A DNA stretch of 8,621 nt. Origin: Patescibacteria group bacterium UBA3291. Its GTDB lineage: Bacteria > Patescibacteriota > Gracilibacteria > Absconditabacterales > Absconditicoccaceae. Below, in pieces: positions 1-5,992 of the stretch. The notes beneath the pieces are model-generated. The model had not been told where the DNA came from. It did no database searches and was given only the letters and a program-made list of their open reading frames with translations. Position 1 is the stretch's first letter. Each line of letters begins with the position of its first letter. Location: positions 1-8,621 of the forward strand of contig DETJ01000051.1 of assembly GCA_002361595.1 (NCBI GenBank), written 5' to 3'. The position numbers and the translations under genes were made by a program.

Positions 1-2
1 AA

Positions 3-665
3 GCAGATGCTCCTGAAAAAATTTCTATCGTGAGAAGATGACACGCTCTTGGTTTGACCTGGATTACTCCTGCAGAGGATAGAAATCTTTATTCTAAAAG
101 TTACATTTTGTCTGAAGTAGCTGGATTACTTTGAGGTCGTGCATCTGAAGAGATTTTCTTTGGAAAAGATAATATCACGACTGGGGCTTCAAACGATTTC
201 GAAAGAGCTAATAAAATTATCAGAGATATGATAACAAAATATGGAATGGATCCTGAAATTGGTTTAGTAGTTTACCCTGATGAACGTAATTCTGATTTCT
301 CTTTCTTTAAACCTTATAGTGAAGAAACTGCTCAAATCATAGATGAAAAAGTAAAAATGTATTTGGAAGATGCTTATGAAGTTGCCAAGAATACGATTCT
401 AGCACACAAAGAAACTATGGAAAAGATTGCTGAACTTTTGATAAAGAAAGAATATATTTCAGGGGAAGATTTCTCTATGATGGTTGAGAATCCTGATAAA
501 ATCGAAGAATTCAAAAATGCTGATGAAGTCGTAACTAAAGCTGAAGAAAAATCTGAAGTAGAAGAAGTTATTGGAAAAGTTGAAGAAAAAATGAATGAAG
601 AATGAGAGAAAAAAGCTGAATCAAAAAAGGTTGTTAAAAAATCTACTTCTCGTAAAAAATCTTAA
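3..665 (+). CDS. ftsH: FtsH, ATP-dependent zinc metalloprotease, C-terminal part (5' end outside window), UGA=Gly
   Basis: This is the last 220 codons of FtsH, the membrane-anchored AAA+ protease that degrades misfolded and regulatory membrane proteins. Only the end of the M41 peptidase domain is present; the AAA+ module and HEXXH zinc site lie upstream. Diagnostic stretches are RRGHALG (residues 11-17 of the fragment), a LLGGRASEEIFFG segment and TTGASNDFERA, all typical of FtsH. The reading frame needs TGA as glycine at 39-41, 132-134 and 603-605. The first two fall at family-conserved glycines, which fixes the genetic code. After the peptidase domain comes an acidic then Lys/Ser-rich tail of about 60 residues ending in RKKS and TAA. 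Under the standard code the gene would appear broken and truncated at 605. Family assignment is firm; the tail's role is unknown. Confidence 0.95.
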
Positions 666-674
666 TATTTTATC

Positions 675-693
675 CATGAAATAATTATTCATG
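675..693 (+). promoter_or_regulatory. Small inverted repeat covering the start codon of the PSP1 gene
   Basis: CATGAA (675-680) can pair with TTCATG (688-693) across a 7-nt loop, so the ATG at 691 would sit in the 3' arm of a hairpin. It fills nearly the whole ftsH/PSP1 gap. It could modulate initiation, but a 6-bp AT-rich stem may be chance. Confidence 0.25.
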
Positions 694-1620
694 AAAAGCG
701 TACTTGCTCTAGATCGATATACAAATAAATATTTGAATATTAACAAAGTTTCTCCTGAAATTTTGGAGAATTTGAAAATATGAGATAAAATCGTCTATGA
801 ACAACCTGATCCAAAAACTGGAGCTATGAAACTTTCAATCTGAACCATAATTTCATGAGGAGTACAGTCTGGAGACAAAGAAAAAAACTTTTTTTCAGCT
901 GATTTCGTGAGAATGCTTGAGGGAAAGGAAGAAGAAGAATTTAATACTCAACAAGAAATTGCGTTAAAGATATTTCCAACCTTTAAGAGAGAATTTCAGG
1001 AAGAATTTCCAAATTCTGTACCCGTAACAGCTAGATTCCAGATTTTTTCTGATCAGCTTTATTTCTTCTTTTATTCAGAGGAAAGATATGTCTTCACAGA
1101 ATTTGTAAAGAAATTCAGAGAAAAACTATGAAAAAATATGTTCTTATTCCAGGTATGAGCTAGAGACATGATGAGAATGTCTCCATGAGCTGATGGAATG
1201 ATGTGTAGCTCTGGGCAGTGCCTATGCTGTAAAACTTGTACAATGTTGCCTAATATAGAAATTGAAAGTGTAGTTATGCAAAATTTGGAATGAAGGGATA
1301 TTGAGAGATTAAAATGAAAATGCTGAAAATTAAAGTGCTGTCTGCTCTATGAATTAGATTTGTACGTGAGTGAGAGTAAGAAATTTCCACGCAAATGATC
1401 TAAAGTAGATATGAGATGATTGTATGAAAGAAGAATGGATGAAAATAGTGATAATACGTGAGTAGTTGCTTCTTATAATATTATCACTCAGGATGTTAAT
1501 ATCAAAACTAGCGATGGATTTATCAGAATTCCTGTGGAGAAATTAAAAGGGAAAGTTAAAGAAACTCCAAAGGACGAGAAGCCTAAGGAAGAAAAAGTTA
1601 AGGAAGAAAAGAAGGAATAA
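691..1620 (+). CDS. PSP1-domain protein of the RicT/YaaT family, UGA=Gly
   Basis: A 309-residue protein of the PSP1 family. The relative RicT (YaaT) of Bacillus belongs to the RicAFT complex, which carries Fe-S clusters and supports RNase Y-dependent mRNA maturation. Family marks are FVKKFREKL followed by a QVGARDMM-like segment (the usual QIGVRDE element), a Cys cluster at residues 172, 177, 179, 180 and 183, and the second cluster GKCGKLKCCLLYE with Cys 211, 216 and 217. The last 40 residues are Lys/Glu-rich and look disordered. About 12 of 20 glycines are TGA, including ones beside the cysteine motifs. The start is the first ATG after ftsH TAA, 25 nt downstream, with no clear Shine-Dalgarno; cotranscription with ftsH is likely. 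The family is clear; the function in this lineage is inferred. Confidence 0.85.
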
Positions 1621-1628
1621 AGGAAACC

Positions 1629-1656
1629 TTGACTTTTAATACTAAATCTCTATATA
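1629..1656 (+). promoter_or_regulatory. Promoter of the tRNA-like gene
   Basis: TTGACT at 1629-1634 and TATATA at 1651-1656 are separated by 16 bp. Transcription would begin near 1663, a few bases before the tRNA-like sequence. Confidence 0.6.
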
Positions 1657-1666
1657 TAAGATATCT

Positions 1667-1736
1667 GGTCCAGTAGCTTAGTTGGTAGAGCAGCAGAACT
1701 TTCCTGTGGTCGCGGATTCGAGCCCCGCCTGGACTG
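1667..1736 (+). tRNA. tRNA-like gene with shortened anticodon arm, isotype not assignable
   Basis: Seventy nucleotides fold largely as a tRNA. The 7-bp acceptor stem is 1667-1673/1729-1735 with a terminal G-U. T1674-A1675 precede the D stem GCTT/GAGC (1676-1679/1688-1691) with loop AGTTGGTA. The T arm is 1712-1728 with loop TTCGAGC. The anticodon arm is about 3 nt too short: only GCAG/CTGT (1693-1696/1704-1707) pairs, leaving the loop AACTTTC, which has A instead of U at position 33. If numbered normally the anticodon would be CTT (Lys), but this is unsafe. A53 opposite C61 in the T stem is also abnormal. CCA is not encoded. It has its own promoter and terminator, so it is probably transcribed. 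It may be a decayed tRNA, a divergent functional tRNA, or a tRNA mimic. Confidence 0.65.
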
Positions 1737-1741
1737 CTATT

Positions 1742-1769
1742 AATCCATCATTATTTATGATGGATTTTT
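1742..1769 (+). terminator. Intrinsic terminator after the tRNA-like gene
   Basis: A perfect 10-bp stem AATCCATCAT/ATGATGGATT (1742-1751/1757-1766), loop TATTT, is followed by a T run. It separates the tRNA-like unit from the next promoter by only about 10 bp. Confidence 0.85.
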
Positions 1770-1777
1770 CTTTAATC

Positions 1778-1806
1778 TTGAAATAATAATGTTAAATTTA
1801 TATAAT
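1778..1806 (+). promoter_or_regulatory. Promoter of the 98-aa membrane protein gene (module I)
   Basis: TTGAAA (1778-1783), a 17-bp spacer and a perfect TATAAT (1801-1806). The upstream text TTTTTCTTTAATC and the -35 region recur at 2741-2760, and TTAATCTTGAAATA recurs on the minus strand before the orphan RNA at about 7700. The leader carries AATAAACAAAAC and the Shine-Dalgarno AAAGGAG (1832-1838). Confidence 0.85.
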
Positions 1807-1843
1807 TAAGTTAATAAACAAAACTTAAAAGAAAGGAGTTATT

Positions 1844-2140
1844 ATGGGAACAGTAATATTTGCAGTCGGTTTGTTCTCATGCCTACTTATGTATTATTTC
1901 GCAAGTAATAATGTTGCTTTTCATAAAAGATTAGCACAAAATCACCACGAGATTAATATCTACAAGGGGTATGATGATCCTCATGTTAAAAAACTTATCA
2001 GCGACTTTAAGGAGAAGTATCCTTTCTCAGTGGAAGAGCTCAATAAGTTGTCTGGTAAAAAGCTTGAAAACTATGTTGAAGCTACCGAAGAGTTGCTGGA
2101 AAGCATAAGAAAACATGTGGAACAAAAATCTGTCAGTTAA
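1844..2140 (+). CDS. Small single-pass membrane protein, paralogue A, standard code
   Basis: A 98-residue protein of unknown family. Residues 2-19 form a hydrophobic membrane segment; the remainder is a charged, probably helical domain with the signature NHHEINIYK, DDPHVKKLISDF and PFSVEEL. The gene at 2826-3137 is a paralogue, with about 37 of 66 aligned residues identical after the membrane segment and clear nucleotide similarity, so the two arose by duplication. The start is fixed by AAAGGAG five bases upstream. It has its own promoter and terminator. All four glycines are GGN, with no in-frame TGA, unlike the native genes beside it; the stop is TAA. An inner-membrane anchor with a soluble helical domain is the most that can be inferred. 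Confidence 0.85.
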   Translation: MGTVIFAVGLFSCLLMYYFASNNVAFHKRLAQNHHEINIYKGYDDPHVKKLISDFKEKYPFSVEELNKLSGKKLENYVEATEELLESIRKHVEQKSVS

Positions 2141-2156
2141 TTCTACAAACTCTCGC

Positions 2157-2181
2157 AAGTGCCAGTTTCTGGCACTTTTTT
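2157..2181 (+). terminator. Intrinsic terminator (palindrome copy 1)
   Basis: Stem AAGTGCCAG/CTGGCACTT (2157-2165/2169-2177) with loop TTT, followed by T's. The 21-bp hairpin recurs at 4203-4223 as the exact reverse complement (loop AAA). Confidence 0.9.
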
Positions 2182-2186
2182 AATAC

Positions 2187-2214
2187 TTGACTTTTTGAAT
2201 AAAATATATACTAT
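2187..2214 (+). promoter_or_regulatory. Promoter of the 135-aa membrane protein gene
   Basis: TTGACT at 2187-2192 followed by TTTT and an A/T-rich spacer; the best -10 is TACTAT (2209-2214, 16-bp spacer), with TATACT two bases earlier as an alternative. The text ACTTTTT..ATAAAATATATA is shared with the promoter at 3574. The leader has CAACAAAACAAAAT and the Shine-Dalgarno AAAGGG (2267-2272). Confidence 0.6.
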
Positions 2215-2279
2215 ATTATTTAGTAAGTTGTTTGGAGATTTTATCAACAAAACAAAATATTAAAAGAAAGGGTTAAATT

Positions 2280-2687
2280 ATGAAAACATTAGATTCGGCT
2301 TTCAAAAAACGTCTAACAGTGTGTATGTTGCTCACAATTGTGGCTAGTATTTTGCTGGCATTCATGTGCTATGCGATTTACCTGAGTGGCGAGATCTCTG
2401 CGAACTTCGGCTTCATTGCCTTGATTATCACTCAGGTAGTCTTCACAGCAATGAACTGCCTGTGGTTCAGCAACGGCATCAAGGATGAAGAATTTACTAG
2501 CTCATGCAGAAGTGCTTGGGGATTAATGTTACTGTTCTTTATCCCTCCGATTTACTTTCTGCGGGAGACTGGTGCGTCAGATTTTATCTATGTATCCGCA
2601 TTTATGCCTCTGTTTATGACTGCCCTCCATTGGGCCGAGTGGTGTGTGAAGAACGTTCAAATCAGACCTTCTGAAGGGGTAAGCTAA
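2280..2687 (+). CDS. Small four-helix membrane protein, standard code
   Basis: A 135-residue, very hydrophobic protein, family not recognised. Likely membrane helices are at about residues 13-34, 39-61, 78-97 and 103-122, with little soluble sequence left. No conserved polar residues suggest a transporter or enzyme. The start follows AAAGGG at 7 nt. Codon use is noticeably more G/C-rich than the native neighbours (CTG, GGC, TGC and GAG codons are frequent), and all six glycines are GGN with no TGA, so the gene looks foreign to the UGA=Gly genome. It has its own promoter and terminator and sits between the two paralogous genes of 98 and 103 aa. A holin-like or envelope accessory role is possible but unsupported. 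Confidence 0.85.
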   Translation: MKTLDSAFKKRLTVCMLLTIVASILLAFMCYAIYLSGEISANFGFIALIITQVVFTAMNCLWFSNGIKDEEFTSSCRSAWGLMLLFFIPPIYFLRETGASDFIYVSAFMPLFMTALHWAEWCVKNVQIRPSEGVS

Positions 2688-2715
2688 GAGCCCCAAGTTG
2701 TTCTTGGCAAAGTAT

Positions 2716-2745
2716 AATAGCGGTTGTATCAGACCGCTATTTTTT
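2716..2745 (+). terminator. Intrinsic terminator after the 135-aa gene
   Basis: A 9-bp stem AATAGCGGT/ACCGCTATT (2716-2724/2733-2741), 8-nt loop, followed by a T run that merges into the next promoter module. Confidence 0.9.
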
Positions 2746-2753
2746 CTTTAATC

Positions 2754-2782
2754 TTGAAATAATGGAGTCAAATCCATATAAT
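2754..2782 (+). promoter_or_regulatory. Promoter of the 103-aa membrane protein gene (module I copy)
   Basis: TTGAAA (2754-2759), 17-bp spacer, TATAAT (2777-2782), the same arrangement as at 1778-1806. The leader keeps ATAAACAAAAT but has lost the AAAGAAAGG Shine-Dalgarno. Confidence 0.85.
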
Positions 2783-2825
2783 TAGATTGATAAACAAAAT
2801 GTTAAACAATAAAATTTAGTAGAAT

Positions 2826-3137
2826 ATGCCAGTATCTTTATCTGTATCGTTAACTGCACTCGTAGTTTTATTTGCATTTCTAGTAATATTCGTATATTTC
2901 TTTTCAAGAAATCATGGTACTTTCTATGGGAAATTAACCATGAATCACCATGAGATAAATATGTACAAGAAGTGTGATGATCCTCATGTTAGAAAACTTA
3001 TCAGCGATTTTGTTGAGAAGCATCCATTCTCAGTGGATTATCTCCACAATCTACCTATTGATGATCTTAAGAAGTATCTTAAGGAAACCGATGAGTTGTT
3101 GGATAACATAAGGGAACATTTGAGAACAATTAACTAA
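2826..3137 (+). CDS. Small single-pass membrane protein, paralogue B, standard code
   Basis: A 103-residue paralogue of the 98-aa protein upstream. It has a long hydrophobic segment at residues 5-27, then the shared core NHHEINMYK, DDPHVRKLISDF, PFSV and a helical C-terminus rich in D/E and K/R. The membrane segment has diverged more than the soluble core, which suggests the core is the selected part. The ATG at 2826 has no visible Shine-Dalgarno, unlike its paralogue, so translation may be weaker. There is no in-frame TGA and the stop is TAA. It is followed by a bulged terminator hairpin. Function unknown; the pair could form a homo- or hetero-oligomer at the membrane. Confidence 0.82.
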   Translation: MPVSLSVSLTALVVLFAFLVIFVYFFSRNHGTFYGKLTMNHHEINMYKKCDDPHVRKLISDFVEKHPFSVDYLHNLPIDDLKKYLKETDELLDNIREHLRTIN

Positions 3138-3141
3138 AAAG

Positions 3142-3175
3142 AAAAAAGGTGATCAGGATTTCTGATACCTTTTTT
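3142..3175 (+). terminator. Intrinsic terminator after paralogue B
   Basis: AAAAAAGGT/ACCTTTTTT (3142-3150/3167-3175) continues, past one bulged G, into ATCAG/CTGAT with loop GATTT. Confidence 0.85.
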
Positions 3176-3178
3176 ATA

Positions 3179-3206
3179 TTGAAATTTTATAGTTAATTCA
3201 TATATT
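3179..3206 (+). promoter_or_regulatory. Promoter of the 101-aa gene (module II)
   Basis: TTGAAA (3179-3184) and TATATT (3201-3206) are 16 bp apart. The stretch ATTGAAATTTTATAGT and the leader AACAAAAATGTCAAA..AAAGAAAGGG recur on the minus strand before the 194-aa gene (7070-6998), so the promoter and leader form a second shared module. Confidence 0.75.
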
Positions 3207-3253
3207 ATATATCATAACAAAAATGTCAAATTAATAAAAGAAAGGGATTGTGC

Positions 3254-3559
3254 ATGAATGGAATGTTTAGATTTAAGACAAACAACGGTAAAAATGATGT
3301 TAGTCTTTGTATCTTCTTCAAGGGATTAACAGGTAGAATCTTAGTTGATGGTAAAAGGGTTTCATGTCTCGGTAAAAACTTGAGAATTGTTGAGACTTCA
3401 ACTGACAAGGATTATCAAAAGACATTTACCGTAAACGAAAAAAATGGCATCATTTCAGTTGAAATGAAAAATGGATTCTTTTCATCAGGAAATGAAAAAG
3501 ATGTATTACATGAGTTTTCAAAGACTCATATCGCACATTTTGAAGGCGTTAATAATTGA
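3254..3559 (+). CDS. Small soluble protein of unknown function ending in a TGA stop inside its terminator
   Basis: A 101-residue protein without a membrane segment. Its alternating hydrophobic pattern and many Gly/Asn turns suggest a beta-rich fold; no known family was recognised. ATG 3254 is preferred over TTG 3248 because it lies 7 nt from AAAGGG, the spacing seen at 2280 and in the 194-aa gene. All ten glycines are GGN. The stop is TGA at 3557-3559, which lies in the terminator hairpin. Reading this TGA as Gly would add GRLFNYGLFT (including a second TGA) and reach TAA only at 3587-3589, past the terminator and inside the next promoter. The gene therefore appears to use the standard code. 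Confidence 0.8.
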   Translation: MNGMFRFKTNNGKNDVSLCIFFKGLTGRILVDGKRVSCLGKNLRIVETSTDKDYQKTFTVNEKNGIISVEMKNGFFSSGNEKDVLHEFSKTHIAHFEGVNN

Positions 3560-3568
3560 CGCCTTTTT
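3543..3568 (+). terminator. Intrinsic terminator overlapping the end of the 101-aa gene
   Basis: Stem AAGGCGT/ACGCCTT (3543-3549/3559-3565), extendable by a G-U and an A-T pair, then T's. It contains the TGA stop at 3557-3559. The next in-frame TAA (3587) is downstream of the expected transcript end. Confidence 0.85.
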
Positions 3569-3573
3569 AATTA

Positions 3574-3599
3574 TTGACTTTTTACATAAAATATATAAA
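3574..3599 (+). promoter_or_regulatory. Promoter upstream of the 35-aa and 129-aa genes
   Basis: TTGACT (3574-3579) is followed by TTTTACATAAAATATATAAA; the clearest -10 (TATAAA, 3594-3599) leaves only 14 bp, while TAAACA gives 16 bp. A TATAAT at 3747-3752, at the end of the 35-aa gene, may serve the 129-aa gene, but its -35 is poor. Confidence 0.45.
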
Positions 3600-3643
3600 C
3601 AAGCCATTGGGAATAATAAAAACAAATATTAAAATTAGAAATT

Positions 3644-3751
3644 ATGAAAACAAAAAAAGACAATTACACGTCAGGTAAGAAATTACCTTGGCATTTTGGC
3701 AGTGAAGACGATTTTCGTCCTCTTTCAATATTGCCTAAAGTGAGAGTATAA
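3644..3751 (+). CDS. Possible 35-aa small protein
   Basis: The ATG opens 35 codons ending in TAA (3749-3751): a charged N-terminus MKTKKDNYTSGKK, then LPWHFGSEDDFRP and a basic end PKVRV. It follows a promoter-like sequence and an AAACAAATATTAAAA leader like those of other island genes, which supports it as real, though its Shine-Dalgarno is weak. It lies 38 nt upstream of the 129-aa gene and could be its leader peptide or an independent small protein. No family recognised. Confidence 0.45.
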   Translation: MKTKKDNYTSGKKLPWHFGSEDDFRPLSILPKVRV

Positions 3752-3789
3752 TCGGAGTAAATAAAAAACTTAAAAGAAAGGATTAATTT

Positions 3790-4179
3790 ATGGAGTCAAT
3801 TAGTGAGTATCTTAATTTAGATCCACGGGTTGTTTTTATCGTGGTCGTGGTTGCTGTCCTAACGGTCTTCATTCTGGTGGTTAAATGGCTTGTTGCAAAA
3901 ACGCGAGACGATAGTCTTTACGATGACCTGGACAACGACAGAGATGAGGACGAATCTGATGAGTCAGAGGACGACGAAGAACCCGAAGGAAGATTCTTTA
4001 GAGTTTCTAGCTACGATTTGCCAGACGATTGGGATGATGAGTTTGAAATCATCGTTGATAGAAAGACGAAAGTTCAATATCTCTGTTATGGAGATTATGG
4101 AATCACTCCCCTAATCGATGCAGATGGTAAACCAATCCTGTATAAGGATAAATATCAAGAGCAAGATGAGTCTGAATAA
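3790..4179 (+). CDS. Membrane-anchored protein with DUF6440-like C-terminal domain, standard code
   Basis: A 129-residue protein in three parts: a membrane segment at about residues 14-35 (VFIVVVVAVLTVFILVVKWL), a very acidic linker at about 40-67 made of D/E/S, and a C-terminal domain at about 83-122. That domain has the pattern IIVDRKTKVQYL, YGITPLIDADGKPILY, which resembles DUF6440 (usual form: Val-Asp-x-x-Thr-Gly-Val-x-Tyr-Leu, then a Gly-containing TPLLDxxGKP). DUF6440 has no established function. The start is set by AAAGG 8 nt upstream. All four glycines are GGN and the stop is TAA. The acidic linker would hold the small domain away from the membrane. The family match is from memory of the motif. 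Confidence 0.8.
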   Translation: MESISEYLNLDPRVVFIVVVVAVLTVFILVVKWLVAKTRDDSLYDDLDNDRDEDESDESEDDEEPEGRFFRVSSYDLPDDWDDEFEIIVDRKTKVQYLCYGDYGITPLIDADGKPILYKDKYQEQDESE

Positions 4180-4202
4180 AGATTTCCTGCCTAAATTGTA
4201 TT

Positions 4203-4227
4203 AAGTGCCAGAAACTGGCACTTTTTT
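4203..4227 (+). terminator. Intrinsic terminator (palindrome copy 2, inverted)
   Basis: Stem AAGTGCCAG/CTGGCACTT (4203-4211/4215-4223), loop AAA, followed by a T run. Same stem as 2157-2177, with the complementary loop. Confidence 0.9.
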
Positions 4228-4231
4228 ATTA

Positions 4232-4259
4232 TTGATTATTTTTGGGAGATGATTATAAT
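4232..4259 (+). promoter_or_regulatory. Promoter of the TPR/GNAT operon
   Basis: TTGATT (4232-4237), 16-bp spacer, TATAAT (4254-4259), about 60 bp before the TPR gene start. It lacks the AACAAAA leader and the AAAGAAAGG Shine-Dalgarno of the island genes. Confidence 0.65.
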
Positions 4260-4321
4260 AAATTTTAATATAAAAATACTTAAAAAAAACAGATTAGAAT
4301 TTTAGTTTTTTTAGAGTATCT

Positions 4322-5335
4322 ATGAAACAATTTTGAGCTCGAGTTTGGGTTATTCTTACGACTATTCTAGTAATGGTTGTGATTGCCTGGATTATTAAAT
4401 GGTTCCTCAATAAATCTAATTGAGTGAAGGATAAAATTTCATTTTCATGGAAAGAAAAAATTAAAACTAAGCAAATAAAGAAGGACCTTGAAGAGAATAA
4501 AGAAAATATCATCAATCCTAATACTGAAGACACCAAGACTGATGAAGAATTCCAAAAAGTAATAGAAACTGCTGTAGCAGAAAAAGCTGAGGAAGAAGAA
4601 AATGAAAAGAAAGAAGAAAAGGCTGAAGAGAAAAAGGAAGAAAAGAAAGAAACTAAGAAAGAAGAGAAAAAAGAAGATAAATCTGAAGAAAAGCATGAAG
4701 AAAAAGCTGAAGCCTCAGTTTTTGATGAAACTGCATCATTGGATACTCCTAGTGAAAAGGTATTGGATGACAAAGAAAAGAAAATGATCGATAGAATAAT
4801 TATCGAAGCTACCACACTAAAGAACGGTTGAAAATATGATGAATATGAAAAGAAAATTATCGAATGACTAGCTATTGATCCATCGAATCTAGAACTTACT
4901 AAAATGCTTGCTGATTATTATTTCGTGATTTGAAGTTATAAAAAGGCTTTACCTTTATTGAAAAAAATTATCGAGTGGGTTCCAGAAGATCATAAATCAT
5001 TATGGCAGATTTGAGAAATTTATTTTATCAATGGAGATAATTGAACTGCTGAATTATTAATAGATAAAGCTGTGAATTTGAAACCTGATAGTCCAAAATA
5101 TAATTTGAGTTTGGTAGAAATATATTATAATACTGATAGAATTATGGAAGCTATTTCATGTATGGAAAAAGTGATAAAACTCAGACCTACGAATACAAAT
5201 TATCTTTTCACTTTAGCCATGCTTTATGAAGAGATTTGAGATATTGCAAACGCCAAAAAGAATTACTTTACTATACTTGAATTCGAACCAAGTAATGATA
5301 AAGCTAAGAAAAAGTTAAGACAACTTAGTGATTAA
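4322..5335 (+). CDS. Membrane-anchored TPR-repeat protein with long Lys/Glu-rich linker, UGA=Gly
   Basis: A 337-residue protein. Residues 9-27 form one membrane helix (VWVILTTILVMVVIAWIIKWF region). Residues about 60-140 are a low-complexity Lys/Glu linker, probably a charged coil. From about residue 155 to the end come tetratricopeptide repeats, with units such as A-x-x-Y-F-V-I-G-S-Y-K-K-A-L-P-L and A-M-L-Y-E-E-I-G-D-I-x-x-A-K-x-x-Y. TPR domains act as protein-docking scaffolds, so this is likely a membrane-tethered adaptor. Eight of nine glycines are TGA, including TPR-consensus glycines (I-G-S-Y, I-G-D-I); without UGA=Gly the gene falls into several fragments. ATG 4322 is the first start after the promoter and gives a complete membrane segment. 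The GNAT gene follows after 2 nt, so they form an operon. Confidence 0.85.
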
Positions 5336-5337
5336 AA

Positions 5338-5976
5338 ATGATAAAGAACTTAAATATATCAGACTGGAGACAAGCTAAAAATCTACTATGAAATGAGTGG
5401 AATTTATGAGCGAAAGAGTCATGAGCTCCAAAGAATTTGTGTTCATGGATTTATTTTGTGGAGATTTTGGAAAAAACTGAAAAATTGATAGCTTATAAAG
5501 AGAAATGAAAGCTTATATGATTTTGATGATATGGAAATTATAACTCCAAAACATTAAAGAAAAAATTTTTCTGATTAATAAAGAAAAAATTTTTCTGATT
5601 AATAAAGAAAATATTATATCAAAGTCCCAGATTAAAAAATAAACAAGCATTGATAGATTATCACGAAAATTACACCTACGTTCCAGATTCTTTGAAAGAT
5701 TACTTCGACTGAGAAGTTATTATATTAATAGTAGATCCAGAATATCGCTGAAAATGAATAGGAAAGAAATTATTAATCAGAATTTTTGAATTGGCTAAAA
5801 AAGATTGAATTAAACATTTATTAATTATGTCCGATGAATCCTGTAATTATCAGATTTATGAAAGTCTTTGATGTGAAAGACTCCATAAGGCAAAGATATT
5901 AAACGAAGAATGAGGGAAACTCTGAAAAGAAAAATATGAATATTGATATGTGTATGATAAAGATTTAGAAATATAA
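5338..5976 (+). CDS. GNAT-family N-acetyltransferase, UGA=Gly
   Basis: A 212-residue acetyltransferase using acetyl-CoA; acceptor unknown. The acetyl-CoA-binding motif A is clear: IILIVDPEYRGKGIGKKLL, with Arg137-Gly138-x-Gly140 matching Q/R-x-x-G-x-G. Both glycines are TGA (5749-5751 and 5755-5757). The following helix and the region with Y-E-S-L-G-C (motif B, E-K/R-x-G-F-like) complete the fold. About 17 of 20 glycines are TGA, so the standard code would shred the gene. A 24-bp tandem duplication (5556-5603) repeats an 8-residue KKKFFGLI-type unit before motif A. The start ATG lies 2 nt after the TPR gene stop, indicating translational coupling. The stop TAA is followed by a bidirectional terminator shared with the convergent 93-aa gene. 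Confidence 0.88.
5556..5603 (+). repeat. 24-bp in-frame tandem duplication inside the GNAT gene
   Basis: Two identical 24-bp units (5556-5579 and 5580-5603), followed by a partial third (AAAGAAAA), encode two copies of an 8-residue basic/hydrophobic unit around KKKFFGLI. Each unit contains the near-palindrome AGAAAAAATTTTTCT. Replication slippage is the simplest origin. Confidence 0.9.
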
Positions 5977-5992
5977 TAAATTCAATAATTAA

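Larger units (their letters stand above)
2741..3137 (+). repeat. Duplicated cassette: promoter plus gene, related to 1765-2140
   Basis: The segment repeats the organisation of 1765-2140: T-run, TTTAATCTTGAAATAAT, 17-bp spacer, TATAAT, a GATAAACAAAA-type leader and a paralogous gene. The promoter part is nearly identical over its first 24 bp and the coding part is similar around the DDPHV region. The duplication includes the regulatory region, not only the ORF. Confidence 0.75.
1629..4227. other. Island A: run of small standard-code transcription units
   Basis: Between two native UGA=Gly operons lies a tRNA-like gene and six small genes, all on the plus strand. None contains an in-frame TGA, and one ends in TGA. 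Most units have a TTGAMW/TATAAT-like promoter, an A-rich leader with AACAAAA and often AAAGAAAGG before the start, and their own hairpin terminator. No integrase, transposase or flanking direct repeat was found, so the mode of acquisition is unknown. Ends are set by the first promoter and last terminator and are approximate. Confidence 0.7.

Noticed and set aside
228..605. Separate 125-aa gene suggested by standard-code stops
   Set aside because: It is an internal part of FtsH; the flanking TGA codons are glycines at conserved or in-frame positions.
1667..1736. Suppressor or UGA-reading tRNA-Gly(UCA)
   Set aside because: No TCA is present in the anticodon loop, and the arm is malformed; the isotype cannot be called.
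3226..3408. 60-codon minus-strand frame
   Set aside because: Lies antisense to the 101-aa gene and its leader; no promoter or Shine-Dalgarno on that strand.
3890..4114. A 74-codon frame inside the DUF6440-like gene
   Set aside because: Out-of-frame shadow of the acidic-linker gene, which has the promoter, Shine-Dalgarno and recognisable domains.
1621..4260. Classical transposon or integrated prophage with target duplication
   Set aside because: No transposase or integrase gene, and no matching direct or terminal inverted repeats found at the island edges by eye.
4294..4815. Long minus-strand open frames rich in Ser/Phe across the Lys/Glu linker
   Set aside because: They are the antisense of the low-complexity AAG/GAA repeat of the TPR gene; composition explains the openness, and there is no promoter or start context.
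5556..5603. CRISPR-like or minisatellite array
   Set aside because: Only two adjacent 24-bp copies, without spacers, inside a coding frame.
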